A stretch of DNA of 64,000 nucleotides from a virus (IMGVR_UViG_3300046373_000039:20284-84283); one strand, 5' to 3'; positions 39,784 to 49,049 are shown, numbered from the stretch's first letter. The notes: generated by a model from the sequence alone, not told the origin. Made by a program: numbers and translations.

Positions 39784-41372
39784 TGAAACTCCTTAGCATC
39801 TTCTTTCATAAATTTAAATTGTTTACCATTAACTTCAACTACAACGAAATCTTCATCTAGAGATTTGTGTAGTGATTTATTCTCAGTATTTGCTGTTGAG
39901 CTATCACCAGAAGATCCTGAAGCACTGCCAGTTCCACTATTAAGACCTTCTGCCATTCCTGCGCCACTATTAGATGTGCTTTCTGGTAGATAGTCTTTTA
40001 AAGGCTCTTCATCAATAGCATGAGGCTTAGCACCAACAGATTGGCGGGTGATGTTCAGAACTTCACGGTCCAGCTCAATAGCACCCGTAGCAGCATACCG
40101 CTGGATAGCTTTAGACAGAATATCAAGATCAGTTTCCTGAACCTCTTCATATTCCCAATAAGGAAGGTCGCCCTCCAAACTCCAGCCATTCTGTTTGAAT
40201 AGCAGGTCTCTTAGTTCCTTGAGGGTCTCTTGCATTCCCATAAGCTTGTCTTCAACAGCCATAATAACCAAGCCACGCTTAGTATCTGACAGGCTGAAGG
40301 AGCCTACTGAGCTTTGTCCCATTTGAAGGATGTCTGCCCAAAGGGATTGAAGAATAATACTGTTATAGCGTCCAATAATGCTGTTGGTGTCAAAGCGATT
40401 TGATCCGCTAGAAGTAACAAGGTCAAACTCAAAAATCAAATTGCCTTTATCATCGCGGTCACTTGGAACAACAACCGACGCTTGTTCGTTAGCTTGAATG
40501 TTTCTGCCAATTTGCATGTAAGCAGCAGCAGCAGCTTTCTTATCGTCACTAGCACCTTCCGAAAGATACTCAGAAGGAATCTTAAAACGAGGGATACCAT
40601 TCAAATCACGAGATAGACTTACTGCTTCATGTTCTTCTATCTTAGTCCGATACTTCCATGCGTAATAACACTTAAGAAGTGGGCTTGTCCCGAAGGGATT
40701 ACCACGGCTTGAGTCGCAGGTGAAGTTTAAAAGCTTACCTTTACGAATGAAAACCTCGTCCATACTTGAAGCTTTGCCACCATTAAAACCACCATAGAAA
40801 TCTAAGATTCCTTTAGGGTCTTGATAAAACCCTAAGAACTCTCTTCCATCTTCTGAGAATTTAGCACGAGAAATTGTATCTTGTGATCTAATAGGAAGCT
40901 TACGAATACCAACCAAACCATCATCGTACTTACTCCCGTTAGATTTTAATCTCTTACGTAGTACAATTTCATGAGGAGCAAAGCCATATGTATAGAAGCT
41001 GACAGCCTCTTTCATAAATGCGTACCAAGAATGTTCCATATCTTCTTGGATTTGCTTAAGGTATAAAGCTTTCTTTTTAATATCTTCAGAGGAGTCTTGT
41101 GGAATATGGACCCCCCACTTAACTCGACTCATCATCATTTGAAACAAATCTAACCCAGATGCGATTGTGGCATCACGACTCATTGTTTTAAATGTTCTTG
41201 CAGCTTGAGGGTACTGTAGTTCTCTACGAGACTCTTCAAGTACTTGACCATTAATTTGCTTAAGGCCAATTGCACCTGTCTCACTGTAAGGGATACGAGG
41301 AACACTTTCAGATCCTTGAGTGAGGTCTAGGCTTTCAGCAGCTTTCTTAACTCGTGCCATAGGCATCACCAA
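39780..41372 (-). CDS. Portal protein
   Basis: A 530-residue portal of the DUF935 (Mu gp29)-like group. Helical strings such as LFQMMMSRVKWGVHIPQ, FYTYGFAPHEIVLRKRL, NFTCDSSRGNPFGTSPL and GRYNSIILQSLWADILQMG are consistent with that fold. It lies between the terminase and protease genes. A Ser/Gly-rich linker (about 465-495) precedes the end. Twelve copies would form the DNA entry ring. Confidence 0.8.
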   Translation of the reverse strand: MVMPMARVKKAAESLDLTQGSESVPRIPYSETGAIGLKQINGQVLEESRRELQYPQAARTFKTMSRDATIASGLDLFQMMMSRVKWGVHIPQDSSEDIKKKALYLKQIQEDMEHSWYAFMKEAVSFYTYGFAPHEIVLRKRLKSNGSKYDDGLVGIRKLPIRSQDTISRAKFSEDGREFLGFYQDPKGILDFYGGFNGGKASSMDEVFIRKGKLLNFTCDSSRGNPFGTSPLLKCYYAWKYRTKIEEHEAVSLSRDLNGIPRFKIPSEYLSEGASDDKKAAAAAYMQIGRNIQANEQASVVVPSDRDDKGNLIFEFDLVTSSGSNRFDTNSIIGRYNSIILQSLWADILQMGQSSVGSFSLSDTKRGLVIMAVEDKLMGMQETLKELRDLLFKQNGWSLEGDLPYWEYEEVQETDLDILSKAIQRYAATGAIELDREVLNITRQSVGAKPHAIDEEPLKDYLPESTSNSGAGMAEGLNSGTGSASGSSGDSSTANTENKSLHKSLDEDFVVVEVNGKQFKFMKEDAKEFQ

Positions 41373-41403
41373 TAGGCATCCGTTTATGCCTCCTTATATT
41401 TGT

Positions 41404-42825
41404 TTAAAGTCTGAATTCGTTTGACTTAGTATTGATCGGGACAGCAAAAGAGGGAATATCACGGCGTTCTGCTAATGTGATGAAAGCATCACTTGTAGCA
41501 TCTACCTGATCGTCCTTGTTAGCCCTATCACCATTAAAAGCTTCCATTTCAGAAAAGTAAGTATCGTTCCAAGAACCAAATGCGTAGCGTACTAGACCAG
41601 CCTCGGCAGCTGAGGCCACCGGCATAAATCTTGTTATCTTAGACTTATTAGAAGATTTAAGTTTTGCACTAAAACCTTCTTCAATAAGAGCTTTTACCAT
41701 CATCAACCCGGCTGACTTCCCGGCTTGCCCTGGTTCTTGTGGCAGCACTATTTGAGTCTCTTCTGGATCAGACTTTGCGGTCTCAATAATCTTTTGGATC
41801 ACTTCACCATAACGACCACGAAACCTTATAACATCTTCTATGATGTACAAACCGCTTCTGGTCTTAGCCATCAAAACTCCAGCAGTCCAATCAGGGTTTG
41901 GTAAAACCTCGCTCGGAAGCGATCCGGCCAGATCCCACGCCCTTACCCTTTTAACAATATCCATGTCATATGGGTTGATGGGCTCACCTAGCCAATCTAG
42001 TTTAAAGTATCCAGAAGCCTCTTCTCTAATATCCCAATTACCGTAAAGATCGCGCTCTTGTTTTACGCGTTTAAGACCTTGTAGGTTTGCTAAATATCCT
42101 GGGTTGGATTTAATAAGCGGCGGATTGTCATAGATTGTTGCGGATATGAACTGCAAGGATAATGGGAGAACATGACTACCATAAGTATCAAGAAGTTCTT
42201 GTTTAGTATCAGCCCATATCATTTCGTTATTTTGGCGAATAAACCAACGAATCTTACCATCTTTCTTAGGGTCAGCTCGACCAGCATTCTCTTCACCCTT
42301 GGGGATTAACCACCAATCGATCCAACGGCGAATGAAGCTGTCTGGGGATGGGTTGCAAGTTAGGAAGAGGTTAGGTATCATCTTAGCTTTAGACCTAAGA
42401 CGAGAAAGAATAACCAGAACATGGTCTTCTAGAAGTTGGGTAGCCTCATCTACCATACAAGCTGAGACTTGCCTACCACGCCATTTTTCAGCGTCTTCAT
42501 TGGTTTCACAATGACCCATAGCCACTACTGCGCCGGATGGGAATGTGAACGTCATGGCTTTTTTATTTGGTTTGACATTTTCATCAAAAGCTTTATATAA
42601 ACCGTAAGCTTCGTCAAAAATACCACCAGTAGCCATAACACTTGTTTGCTGTTTACGAACAACATAGCCCCGGTAATGGGGGTCATCTATCCATCGTAAG
42701 TGCCTAAGCAATCCACAATAGGTCTTGCCCCCTCCCATAGCTCCACCATATACAATGATGTTTGCATCACTTGAGAGAAACCAACTTTGCTTTAAACTTG
42801 CAGGCTCAAAATTATAATCTGACAT
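41404..42825 (-). CDS. terL: Terminase large subunit
   Basis: A 473-residue packaging motor. Walker A is GGAMGGGKT (27-35), Walker B CMVDEA (123-128), and the coupling motif TCNPS (156-160). The C-terminal nuclease domain begins with the metal-binding D298 (RAWDLAGS) and ends with KDDQVDATSDAF. It cuts concatemeric DNA and pumps it through the portal encoded next. It lies near the start of the packaging/head gene run. Confidence 0.9.
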   Translation of the reverse strand: MSDYNFEPASLKQSWFLSSDANIIVYGGAMGGGKTYCGLLRHLRWIDDPHYRGYVVRKQQTSVMATGGIFDEAYGLYKAFDENVKPNKKAMTFTFPSGAVVAMGHCETNEDAEKWRGRQVSACMVDEATQLLEDHVLVILSRLRSKAKMIPNLFLTCNPSPDSFIRRWIDWWLIPKGEENAGRADPKKDGKIRWFIRQNNEMIWADTKQELLDTYGSHVLPLSLQFISATIYDNPPLIKSNPGYLANLQGLKRVKQERDLYGNWDIREEASGYFKLDWLGEPINPYDMDIVKRVRAWDLAGSLPSEVLPNPDWTAGVLMAKTRSGLYIIEDVIRFRGRYGEVIQKIIETAKSDPEETQIVLPQEPGQAGKSAGLMMVKALIEEGFSAKLKSSNKSKITRFMPVASAAEAGLVRYAFGSWNDTYFSEMEAFNGDRANKDDQVDATSDAFITLAERRDIPSFAVPINTKSNEFRL

Positions 42826-42849
42826 TTAAACTCCATTGCGTCAGAAGTT

Positions 42850-43206
42850 TTATTCTGTCTCCTGAACTTTCTTAAACGTTTCCAAATACTCTCGAATCAT
42901 CTGTTGACAATCCCGACCTGTCACACCACGTTCTTTAACTATTGGTCGCAGTTCTTGAATAGTCAATGTTTCAAGATATTCTTTACCATACTGAATCTCA
43001 ATAGGCCAAACACGCATGCCGTTAGCCATATCGTCTTCAAGGAATTCTTCAGTTTCTACAAGCATCATCACTTTATTTGGGAAAGTATTTTTATTAGGAT
43101 AATTAGCATCCAACTTTCCGCCCATATTAGCAAATCGTACAACTTGATTTAGAAACAGCATACCACCACGGTCAGTTGCCTTAAGCTCGATATTATACTT
43201 ATTCAT
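42850..43206 (-). CDS. Small protein with SAP/HeH-like segment, 118 aa
   Basis: A beta-rich N-terminal part (MNKYNIELKATDRGGMLFL) is followed by LTIQELRPIVKERGVTGRD and MIREYLETF, which resembles the SAP/HeH helix-extended loop-helix that binds DNA. It is the first gene behind the late promoter and the last before the large terminase. A DNA-binding packaging accessory is plausible; a small-terminase role is possible but another candidate exists at 48654. Confidence 0.5.
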   Translation of the reverse strand: MNKYNIELKATDRGGMLFLNQVVRFANMGGKLDANYPNKNTFPNKVMMLVETEEFLEDDMANGMRVWPIEIQYGKEYLETLTIQELRPIVKERGVTGRDCQQMIREYLETFKKVQETE

Positions 43207-43242
43207 ATATCTCTCCGTTTGTCTTCAATTCATAAAAGAGAT

Positions 43243-43270
43243 ATTACACGATAGGTATGCTGTTTGTCAA
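43243..43270 (-). promoter_or_regulatory. Sigma-70 type promoter for the terminase-head operon
   Basis: Leftward TTGACA (43270-43265), 16-base spacer, TGTAAT (43248-43243; TAATAT at spacing 18 also fits). Drives the gene at 42850 and the terminase onward. Confidence 0.7.
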
Positions 43271-43314
43271 GTGCTTGTCTGATTTATTTTAACTATTTTC
43301 AAATTAACTTATTG

Positions 43315-43340
43315 AAACCATCTGTATTTCAAGATGGTTT
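43315..43340. terminator. Hairpin between fibre and terminase operons (weak, either direction)
   Basis: Nine-pair stem AAACCATCT / AGATGGTTT with an eight-base loop. The T-run is short on both strands, so it may only slow transcription or mark the RNA end of the fibre operon. Confidence 0.45.
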
Positions 43341-43346
43341 TGTAAA

Positions 43347-44765
43347 CTAACTTCTAGATGTAACCTGAACGGTAATAGAAGCACCAACAAGATTAACTGT
43401 TGCGCCAAGTAATACTTCTATACTTAGAAGAGTTACAAGATTACGCTGAGCAGCCTGTACAACACACCCTGTAGTAGATACTGATACAACCCTGACAGAT
43501 TGATTAAAAGTACCACCAATTATTTGAGGCTGTACATCAGGTGGTGTTGCGTAAGTATTCGCAAAGGTGATTGTAACATTACCACTTGCATCACTTGTAC
43601 CCAGGAATGTTTCAACTTTACGATAACCCGCCAAGACGGCACTTGTGAGATAGCCACTGTCGTTTGTAAAAGCGCTTACATTAGTTGGTACTGTAGGAAT
43701 CGTAGGGAATGTTGCTAATGTACCATCACCACGTACGTACTGAGTCGTTGTACCTGTAGGTGTATTATATTTGCCAGCCAAGGCAGATGTAAGAGAACTT
43801 GATGTGGCATACCCCGTCAATGTCGTTGACAAAGATGAGGCAGTTACATACCCTGATAGAGAGGATGCTGTGGCCTTGCTGTCTAGACTAGCTTGAAGTC
43901 CGGTCACATCTGAAATTGAATGTGTGTGGACTGTAGATGCTGCCCCGACATCAGTGTTGGTAAGAATTACCGCACCAGTCTTAGTATTAACCGAAGTAAC
44001 CGGATAATTAACAGATGGTATATTCGGCTTGTTCTTAATAAAATCTAAAGCGGATGTATTACTCTGGTTCCAATCACTCTGGATCTGTGCAGCAGGAATT
44101 ATAGGAGCTCCTGTCAAAACACTGTACGGAATACTAGAACCAACACCCACCTTATTATCTAGAGTGGTTTGTAAGCCAGTTACATCTGAGATAATATGTG
44201 TATGTGCTGATGGAACAAAGCTTGTCGGCTTACCTGTCAAGCTTGTATATGTACCATCAAATAACGAAGGCTTTCCAGATAAGTCGGCATAGTTTCCACT
44301 AAATAGAACAGGTTTACCTGTTAGGTCAGAGTATGCTCCAGAAAACAGTGTAGGCTTGTTTAGAAGCTGAGAAACACCACCAGTTGAGTTCCAATCTGTA
44401 TTGACTTGAGGGGTCTGAGAAGGAATCTGAGAAAGTGTTATATAGCCTACGTCATTTGTAAGCTGAGAAACGTTCTCAGGAATCTCAATACCGAGCATCC
44501 CTCTAATCATTTGTTCAGAATTAGAGGCAATAATTTGTTGTGCTAGTGGGCTGAAGGTAAAAGGTTTGAAATTGGAAGATGAATCTGTACCTATCAGTAC
44601 AGATGGTAACTTCATATCAGGGACAACAAATCCACTACCCGTCATTTGATCAGAACTATTTTTATAGAATAGTTCATTAACAGGCATTTCAGACAGAAGA
44701 TTATCTAACCTTGGATCAGTTGTACCACTGGATGATTTTAATGGTCTTTGTGGTCCAATAGACAT
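43347..44765 (-). CDS. Fibre-like structural protein with repeated beta motifs
   Basis: A 472-residue protein. The N-terminal 100 residues are unique (FKPFTFSPLAQQII). They are followed by three YSDLTGKPxLF-type repeats and two copies of HTHxISDVTGLQ, sequences common in phage fibre shafts. The C-terminus (GYRKVETFLGTSDASGNVTI, then FNQSVRVVSVST) is a beta-sandwich-like head. It probably forms a head or tail fibre. Part of the operon that starts at 45043. Confidence 0.7.
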   Translation of the reverse strand: MSIGPQRPLKSSSGTTDPRLDNLLSEMPVNELFYKNSSDQMTGSGFVVPDMKLPSVLIGTDSSSNFKPFTFSPLAQQIIASNSEQMIRGMLGIEIPENVSQLTNDVGYITLSQIPSQTPQVNTDWNSTGGVSQLLNKPTLFSGAYSDLTGKPVLFSGNYADLSGKPSLFDGTYTSLTGKPTSFVPSAHTHIISDVTGLQTTLDNKVGVGSSIPYSVLTGAPIIPAAQIQSDWNQSNTSALDFIKNKPNIPSVNYPVTSVNTKTGAVILTNTDVGAASTVHTHSISDVTGLQASLDSKATASSLSGYVTASSLSTTLTGYATSSSLTSALAGKYNTPTGTTTQYVRGDGTLATFPTIPTVPTNVSAFTNDSGYLTSAVLAGYRKVETFLGTSDASGNVTITFANTYATPPDVQPQIIGGTFNQSVRVVSVSTTGCVVQAAQRNLVTLLSIEVLLGATVNLVGASITVQVTSRS

Positions 44766-45043
44766 TATTCGTCACCATCATTTATCATAATGACGACACG
44801 GCCAGCTGATGTACAACGAATCCAAACGCCAGTTAAGCTTCCGTCTAGATAAACTGTTGCATTAGAAGCAACTGAATAACCATCTGTGGTTGTGACTGGA
44901 GTGGTTGCTCTAACTTGAATAAGAAATGGTGCTGTAATTTTGTTTTGGATAATAAGGGGTTGACCTGATGTGATGCCTGTAGCGGAATAGACTTCTGTCC
45001 ATACACCAGCCGCCAATTGTAAATCGGGTAAAGTATTAGCCAC
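44765..45043 (-). CDS. Small virion protein, 92 aa
   Basis: Beta-rich, with no charged helices (LAAGVWTEVYSATGI, FLIQVRATTPVTTTDG, RVVIMINDGDE). It looks like a single small beta-barrel virion component, perhaps associated with the fibre gene with which it overlaps by one base. Function unknown. Confidence 0.55.
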   Translation of the reverse strand: MANTLPDLQLAAGVWTEVYSATGITSGQPLIIQNKITAPFLIQVRATTPVTTTDGYSVASNATVYLDGSLTGVWIRCTSAGRVVIMINDGDE

Positions 45044-45096
45044 TTTAACAATCCTATTTTATTTTTATTAGGGATTGTCTTGTTCTGAGGGATTAT

Positions 45097-45121
45097 AGCC
45101 TGTAGACAGACAACACAGGCT
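45097..45121. other. Hairpin in the gap between fibre operons
   Basis: AGCCTGT / ACAGGCT with an 11-base loop. A T-run follows only in the rightward direction. Leftward it is followed by ATAATCCC, which includes a TATAAT across the stem end but no fitting -35 box. Confidence 0.35.
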
Positions 45122-45148
45122 TTTAGTTAGGCAGCCTCGTCTGCTTTG

Positions 45149-45169
45149 AAAAAGAGTCGTCTAGACTCT
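45149..45169 (-). terminator. Rho-independent terminator after the large fibre gene
   Basis: AGAGTC / GACTCT with a five-base loop, followed leftward by TTTTC. A further 8-pair hairpin (45185-45192 with 45204-45211) precedes it. Together they end the fibre transcript; the rest of the 222-base gap shows no gene. Confidence 0.6.
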
Positions 45170-45266
45170 ATAAGTAATCTTTAGAGAATACCCTCTTTTG
45201 GAAGGTATTCTAAAACACTACTAAATCCTTTTGCCTATTTATACTATAAAATATAATTAAGGATAT

Positions 45267-47765
45267 TTACTTAATCTTCTTGATTAAGAGTGGTGCCCTG
45301 CCAATTGCTATTGTCAGCGTGGTAGCTGTAGAGATTGCCCCTACTTGAATAGCAAAGTTACCAGCAGTTGAAGATGTGATTATCTTACCGCGTATGAAAG
45401 CATTCTGCTCAACACTTGCAACAGAAGCTGTCCCTGCAATTGTTGCTGCTGTAGTATTAAGTGGGCCTAACACTGTAGAAGCTGTACCTGCAACGTTAGT
45501 TATTTGAACACCAGCATCAAATAGAAAAGTAGCCCCTGTTGCTGTACTCGCATATCCAAGTTTCAGACTTTGTGCAGTTGCTGTCGTAGTATAGGCACAA
45601 TTAAAACTTACTTCATAAACAGAATTGGCTTCAAGGTTTACAGTAAGATCTGATACAGAACTGTTGGTAGTTACGTTTCTGATGATAGAGGTTGTATTAT
45701 TAACAGAATAAGTTGGAAGGGGATCTTTCCAGTTTAAAGTTAAGAATCCACCTGGATCTAAAGCCTCAACAGTGACTTCATCAAGTGCAAACAAAGAAGC
45801 AACACGGGTTGCGTTGTTTACTATTGTTCTTGATGAGGAAACAAGTGTTACACCAGCACCACCTAAACCATGCTTAATGGTAACTTTAAAACCATTGGTA
45901 ATGCCAGCACCAAATGTCATCGTCCCAAGAGATGCTGAATTATAGACAAATGTCTTACCAGAGTCTTTATCTGTGAACGTGTAATTACCAGTAATAATTT
46001 GAGCAAATGCTACTTGTCCGCCAGCATGATATGTAACCATACGAGGATCAAGGAAGTTACGTTGGAAATTACTAATCCACGTAACGCTTGTTGTCATATT
46101 ATCAAACTGTTCAGTGATAAAAGTATTTAGCGTACCACTGTTCGTGCTATCTGGTTCAAATACATATTTAGTGCCAATGAACTGACCCGCTGTACTAGCA
46201 TTCTGCATTGCAAAACGATATTCTTTTGCAAAAGACAGGTCACAATACCCACCACCTTGAACAGTTGTGATAACAAGCTCACCAATACCATGACTGTTAG
46301 TCACAGTGTTAGCTGTTGCTGTATTAATATTAACCGTCGTTAGCATGGCAGGAACTACAGCTTGTGAGGCTGTTAGAGGTGTCCATGTCATTGAGGTGCT
46401 GGTGGTTGGTGCCAGTTGCCCTATAGATGTCGGAAATGCAGTGGCAGCAGATGTTCCAGTAAATGCGTTGTTTGTAAGTAATCGATAGTTAGCCAGTGTT
46501 GTCAAATCAGCCTTAAGGTTCAAAGCTGTTTGGGTAGCTGAACTTACTGGTTTGTTAGCATCACTCGTATTATTTACGTTACCTAGCCCAACCATGGCAG
46601 CAGAAATACCATTCACTGTTCCTGTAAAGGTTGGTGAGGCTAAAGGAGCCTTAAGGTCTAATGCACTTTGAGTTGCTGTTGAAATTGGTTTTGCTGTGTC
46701 TGCTGTGTTATTGACATTACCAAGACCGACCATACTAGCTGTAATCCCGCCTACAGTTCCTGTGAACGTAGGTGAAGCTAAGTTAGCTTTTAGATTCAAT
46801 GCCGTCTGAGTTGCTGTTGAGATAGGCTTATTCAGATCACTAATATTGTCAACATTTCCTAAACCAACAGTTGACTTAGTTAGTCCTGTAACCGTTCCAG
46901 TAAAAGCTGGTGAATCCAGTGGGGCTTTCAATGCCAAGGCAGCAGCTTGGGCTGTACTGATAGGTTTGTTTGCATCTGTGGTGTTATCCACATTAGACAA
47001 GCCAACCATTGTCTTATCTATGCCAGTAACGTTTCCGGTGAACGCCGGGGATTCTACATTAGCCTTCAGATTAAGTGCAGCTTGTTGTGCAGTACTTACT
47101 GGTTTACTTAAGTCAGAAGTGTTATCAACTGAACCAAGACCTACGAACGTCTTATTAAGGCCGGCGACCGTACCCGTAAACGTTGGGGAATTTAGTGGTG
47201 CTTTTAGAGATAATGCGTTAGTCTGTAGGGTACTTAGAGGTTTATCAATATCGGCAGTATTGTCGACATTATCTAGCCCAACTGTTGCTTTTGTAAGACC
47301 AGTGACAGTACCTGTGAAGCTAGGGGAGTTAAGAGGGGCTTTCAAGTCTAAAGAGGACTGAACAGCTGTAGAGATTGGTTTATTAATGTCTGAGGTATTA
47401 TCTACGTTAGATAATCCTACAGCAGCTTTGTTCAGACCAGATGGTTGTACAGCAGTGTTGGCCAACGCACCTTGAGCTGACGTAGCAGCACCAATATCCG
47501 AAGGAACAAGGACAACGTCTCCAATCTTAGCGTTCACAGATGTGACAGGGGAACCGGAACCGTTATCCCCCTTCTGAGCAAGGATGCTCCAAAAAGTGGT
47601 ATTAGTTGGAAGATTTCCTGTACTGTTTTGGAGAGCTACATAGCTCGATCCATTATAAAATACAGCATCGTCTTTTAGATAAGGTGTTGTATTAATATAC
47701 GCACCTTTCCAGTTTAAACCTTTATCACCTTTGAAATACTGACCAGCAAATTCTACTTCAATCAC
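45267..47765 (-). CDS. Long fibre protein with seven 46-residue repeats
   Basis: An 832-residue fibre. Residues about 1-70 resemble a small carbohydrate-binding or collar domain (GDKGLNWKGAYINTTPY, YNGSSYVALQNST). From about 105 to 425 lie seven tandem 46-residue repeats of the type VGLGNVDNTSDxNKPxSTA...SPTFTGTV, giving a long shaft. The C-terminal 400 residues form a Ser/Thr-rich head with VTYHAGGQVAFAQIITGNY (in pieces) and a final short tail RAPLLIKKIK. Likely host recognition. The stop of the upstream gene overlaps its start. Confidence 0.8.
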   Translation of the reverse strand: MIEVEFAGQYFKGDKGLNWKGAYINTTPYLKDDAVFYNGSSYVALQNSTGNLPTNTTFWSILAQKGDNGSGSPVTSVNAKIGDVVLVPSDIGAATSAQGALANTAVQPSGLNKAAVGLSNVDNTSDINKPISTAVQSSLDLKAPLNSPSFTGTVTGLTKATVGLDNVDNTADIDKPLSTLQTNALSLKAPLNSPTFTGTVAGLNKTFVGLGSVDNTSDLSKPVSTAQQAALNLKANVESPAFTGNVTGIDKTMVGLSNVDNTTDANKPISTAQAAALALKAPLDSPAFTGTVTGLTKSTVGLGNVDNISDLNKPISTATQTALNLKANLASPTFTGTVGGITASMVGLGNVNNTADTAKPISTATQSALDLKAPLASPTFTGTVNGISAAMVGLGNVNNTSDANKPVSSATQTALNLKADLTTLANYRLLTNNAFTGTSAATAFPTSIGQLAPTTSTSMTWTPLTASQAVVPAMLTTVNINTATANTVTNSHGIGELVITTVQGGGYCDLSFAKEYRFAMQNASTAGQFIGTKYVFEPDSTNSGTLNTFITEQFDNMTTSVTWISNFQRNFLDPRMVTYHAGGQVAFAQIITGNYTFTDKDSGKTFVYNSASLGTMTFGAGITNGFKVTIKHGLGGAGVTLVSSSRTIVNNATRVASLFALDEVTVEALDPGGFLTLNWKDPLPTYSVNNTTSIIRNVTTNSSVSDLTVNLEANSVYEVSFNCAYTTTATAQSLKLGYASTATGATFLFDAGVQITNVAGTASTVLGPLNTTAATIAGTASVASVEQNAFIRGKIITSSTAGNFAIQVGAISTATTLTIAIGRAPLLIKKIK

Positions 47766-48097
47766 ACAGACACCACTGGAGTTGGAAAGGTAATATCCTT
47801 GGTTACTGTTACATCAAGAGTTTGTGTACTAATAACGTAGGAATCAGAATTTCTTGTAAACTGAATATCTAATTGTAATGTACCAATAGGCCAAGACTGT
47901 GTATCAAGCATAAAAAGCTTAACTACTCTTGTGGTTACTGGATCAAGCCATGTAGGACTAAACTCAGCAACTAGCCTTGAGTATTGTGATGTCCTAATCT
48001 GTGACGTTATTGTCCAGCCTACAAAATAACCATCAGCAAATGTATCGGGGAGACTGACAAGTTGATCGAAAGTGTCCCCACGTTTTACAGTGAGCAT
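47762..48097 (-). CDS. Small virion protein with BppU/Ig-like pattern, 111 aa
   Basis: ATG 48097 has GGAG seven bases upstream, while ATG 48103 sits too close. The protein starts MLTVKRGDTFDQLVSLP and continues with GWTIT and IRTSQY, a pattern seen in the N-terminal domains of baseplate upper proteins and other Ig-like virion domains. Four-base overlap with the fibre gene suggests a fibre attachment role. Confidence 0.55.
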   Translation of the reverse strand: MLTVKRGDTFDQLVSLPDTFADGYFVGWTITSQIRTSQYSRLVAEFSPTWLDPVTTRVVKLFMLDTQSWPIGTLQLDIQFTRNSDSYVISTQTLDVTVTKDITFPTPVVSV

Positions 48098-48120
48098 TGT
48101 CATTCTCCTTTTATGTGGGG

Positions 48121-48194
48121 TGGGTCCAGTAAGATTTGAACTTACGACCAAAGAATTATGAGTTCTCTGTTCTAACCAGCTGAACTATAGACCC
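48121..48194 (-). tRNA. tRNA with CAU anticodon (Met, or Ile after modification)
   Basis: Complete cloverleaf on the minus strand: acceptor GGGTCTA / TGGACCC, D-stem GTTC/GAAC, anticodon loop CTCATAA, T-arm GTAAG-TTCAAAT-CTTAC, discriminator A. The CCA is not fully encoded (CCC follows). CAU could be elongator Met or lysidine-modified Ile; the sequence alone does not decide. Confidence 0.9.
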
Positions 48195-48199
48195 TTAGA

Positions 48200-48640
48200 A
48201 TAGGTGGGCATTTTCTGAGGTGAAATTAGTATGAGTGCCCTACTCAGATTCATGACGGGATTCACAACCCTACACGTCTATCCGTAGTGTCTTACAGCAG
48301 GCATCCGCCAGAATGCCGGGGTCTCAGGAACTAGCTGAGATACCAGACCTTGCGATCTAGTTAGTTTTCCTTGCTCTCACCCTACAGCAACAAACATGCA
48401 GAAATTGCTGGGGTACGTCTGCACACACAAGGAATTAATAAGGTCGGTAAACAACTCTAAACCACCCCCACATAAAGTGGCTTTAGCCTAGGGCTTAGCG
48501 TGAAGAGTTACCCATTCAAGTATTATCAGCAGCTCACCTAAACTCACGTCTAAGGCTTTCTGTACGTTAGCGGTGGCTCTTCACAAACCAAAGTTGTTTA
48601 CCTATTTCTCACAGACTAGTTTTTCAGGCCGATTGTGAGA
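48200..48640 (-). ncRNA. Large structured RNA candidate between tRNA-CAU and the gene at 48654
   Basis: About 440 bases without a credible gene, in which many perfect or near-perfect helices can be paired. The main ones are 48592-48602 with 48446-48456 (11 pairs), 48577-48584 with 48500-48507 (8), 48367-48373 with 48428-48434 (7), 48607-48613 with 48634-48640 (7) and 48300-48304 with 48313-48317. A GNRA loop (GCAA) closes 48345-48358 on the minus strand. Two loops pair with outside segments: 48397-48402 with 48418-48423, and 48329-48334 with 48357-48362. The strand is assumed to be minus, as for the tRNAs. Confidence 0.55.
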
Positions 48641-48653
48641 CGTTCTTTAAATC

Positions 48654-49049
48654 TTAATCATCGTCAGGCTCATTGAATACCAGAGACAAACGAGGACGAA
48701 CTTCTTTAGCAATCTGTTCAGGAGTCTGTTCACCAGCTTCCAGAGAATCCTTCACTTCAAACTTAAGCTTGTTGTAAGAGATTTCTTCAGCGTTAGCTGA
48801 TTTGGATACTGTGACAATACTATTGACAAGCCACTTACTTGAGCCAAGCTGTTCAGTATCAATCTGTTCACCGTTGATACTCTTCTTGATGTTCTCAAGA
48901 GCTTTATCTTTCATCTCAAGCAATTGTTCTTCTAGTATACGAAGCTTGCTTTTAGTGATGCGTTTACTATTCCCACCAGTGGTCTTACGGTTTGACTTAG
49001 GACCATCAAATCTTGTCGCTGGACTCGGGTTTTTATTCTTTGTAGTCAT
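48654..49049 (-). CDS. Possible small terminase subunit, 131 aa
   Basis: A basic, Asn/Ser-rich start (KNPSPATRFDGPKSNRKTTGG), then a helical core (LRILEEQLLEMKDKALENI) and an acidic end. The opening resembles small terminase-like proteins that begin with NPSPxTRFxxPxxN. It could recognise phage DNA for packaging. It is encoded 7 kb from the large subunit, with tRNAs and structured RNA in between. Assignment is tentative. Confidence 0.45.
   Translation of the reverse strand: MTTKNKNPSPATRFDGPKSNRKTTGGNSKRITKSKLRILEEQLLEMKDKALENIKKSINGEQIDTEQLGSSKWLVNSIVTVSKSANAEEISYNKLKFEVKDSLEAGEQTPEQIAKEVRPRLSLVFNEPDDD

Noticed and set aside
45091-45121. Leftward promoter with TATAAT next to the hairpin at 45097
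   Set aside because: The -10-like box has no -35 box at 16-18 bases, and the hairpin arm occupies that place.
46846-47361. 171-codon open frame on the plus strand
   Set aside because: It is antisense to the fibre repeats; the repeat itself keeps the opposite frame open. No ribosome site.
48200-48640. Group I intron or RNase P RNA
   Set aside because: The conserved core strings of group I introns and of RNase P RNA could not be found, and there is no split gene around it.
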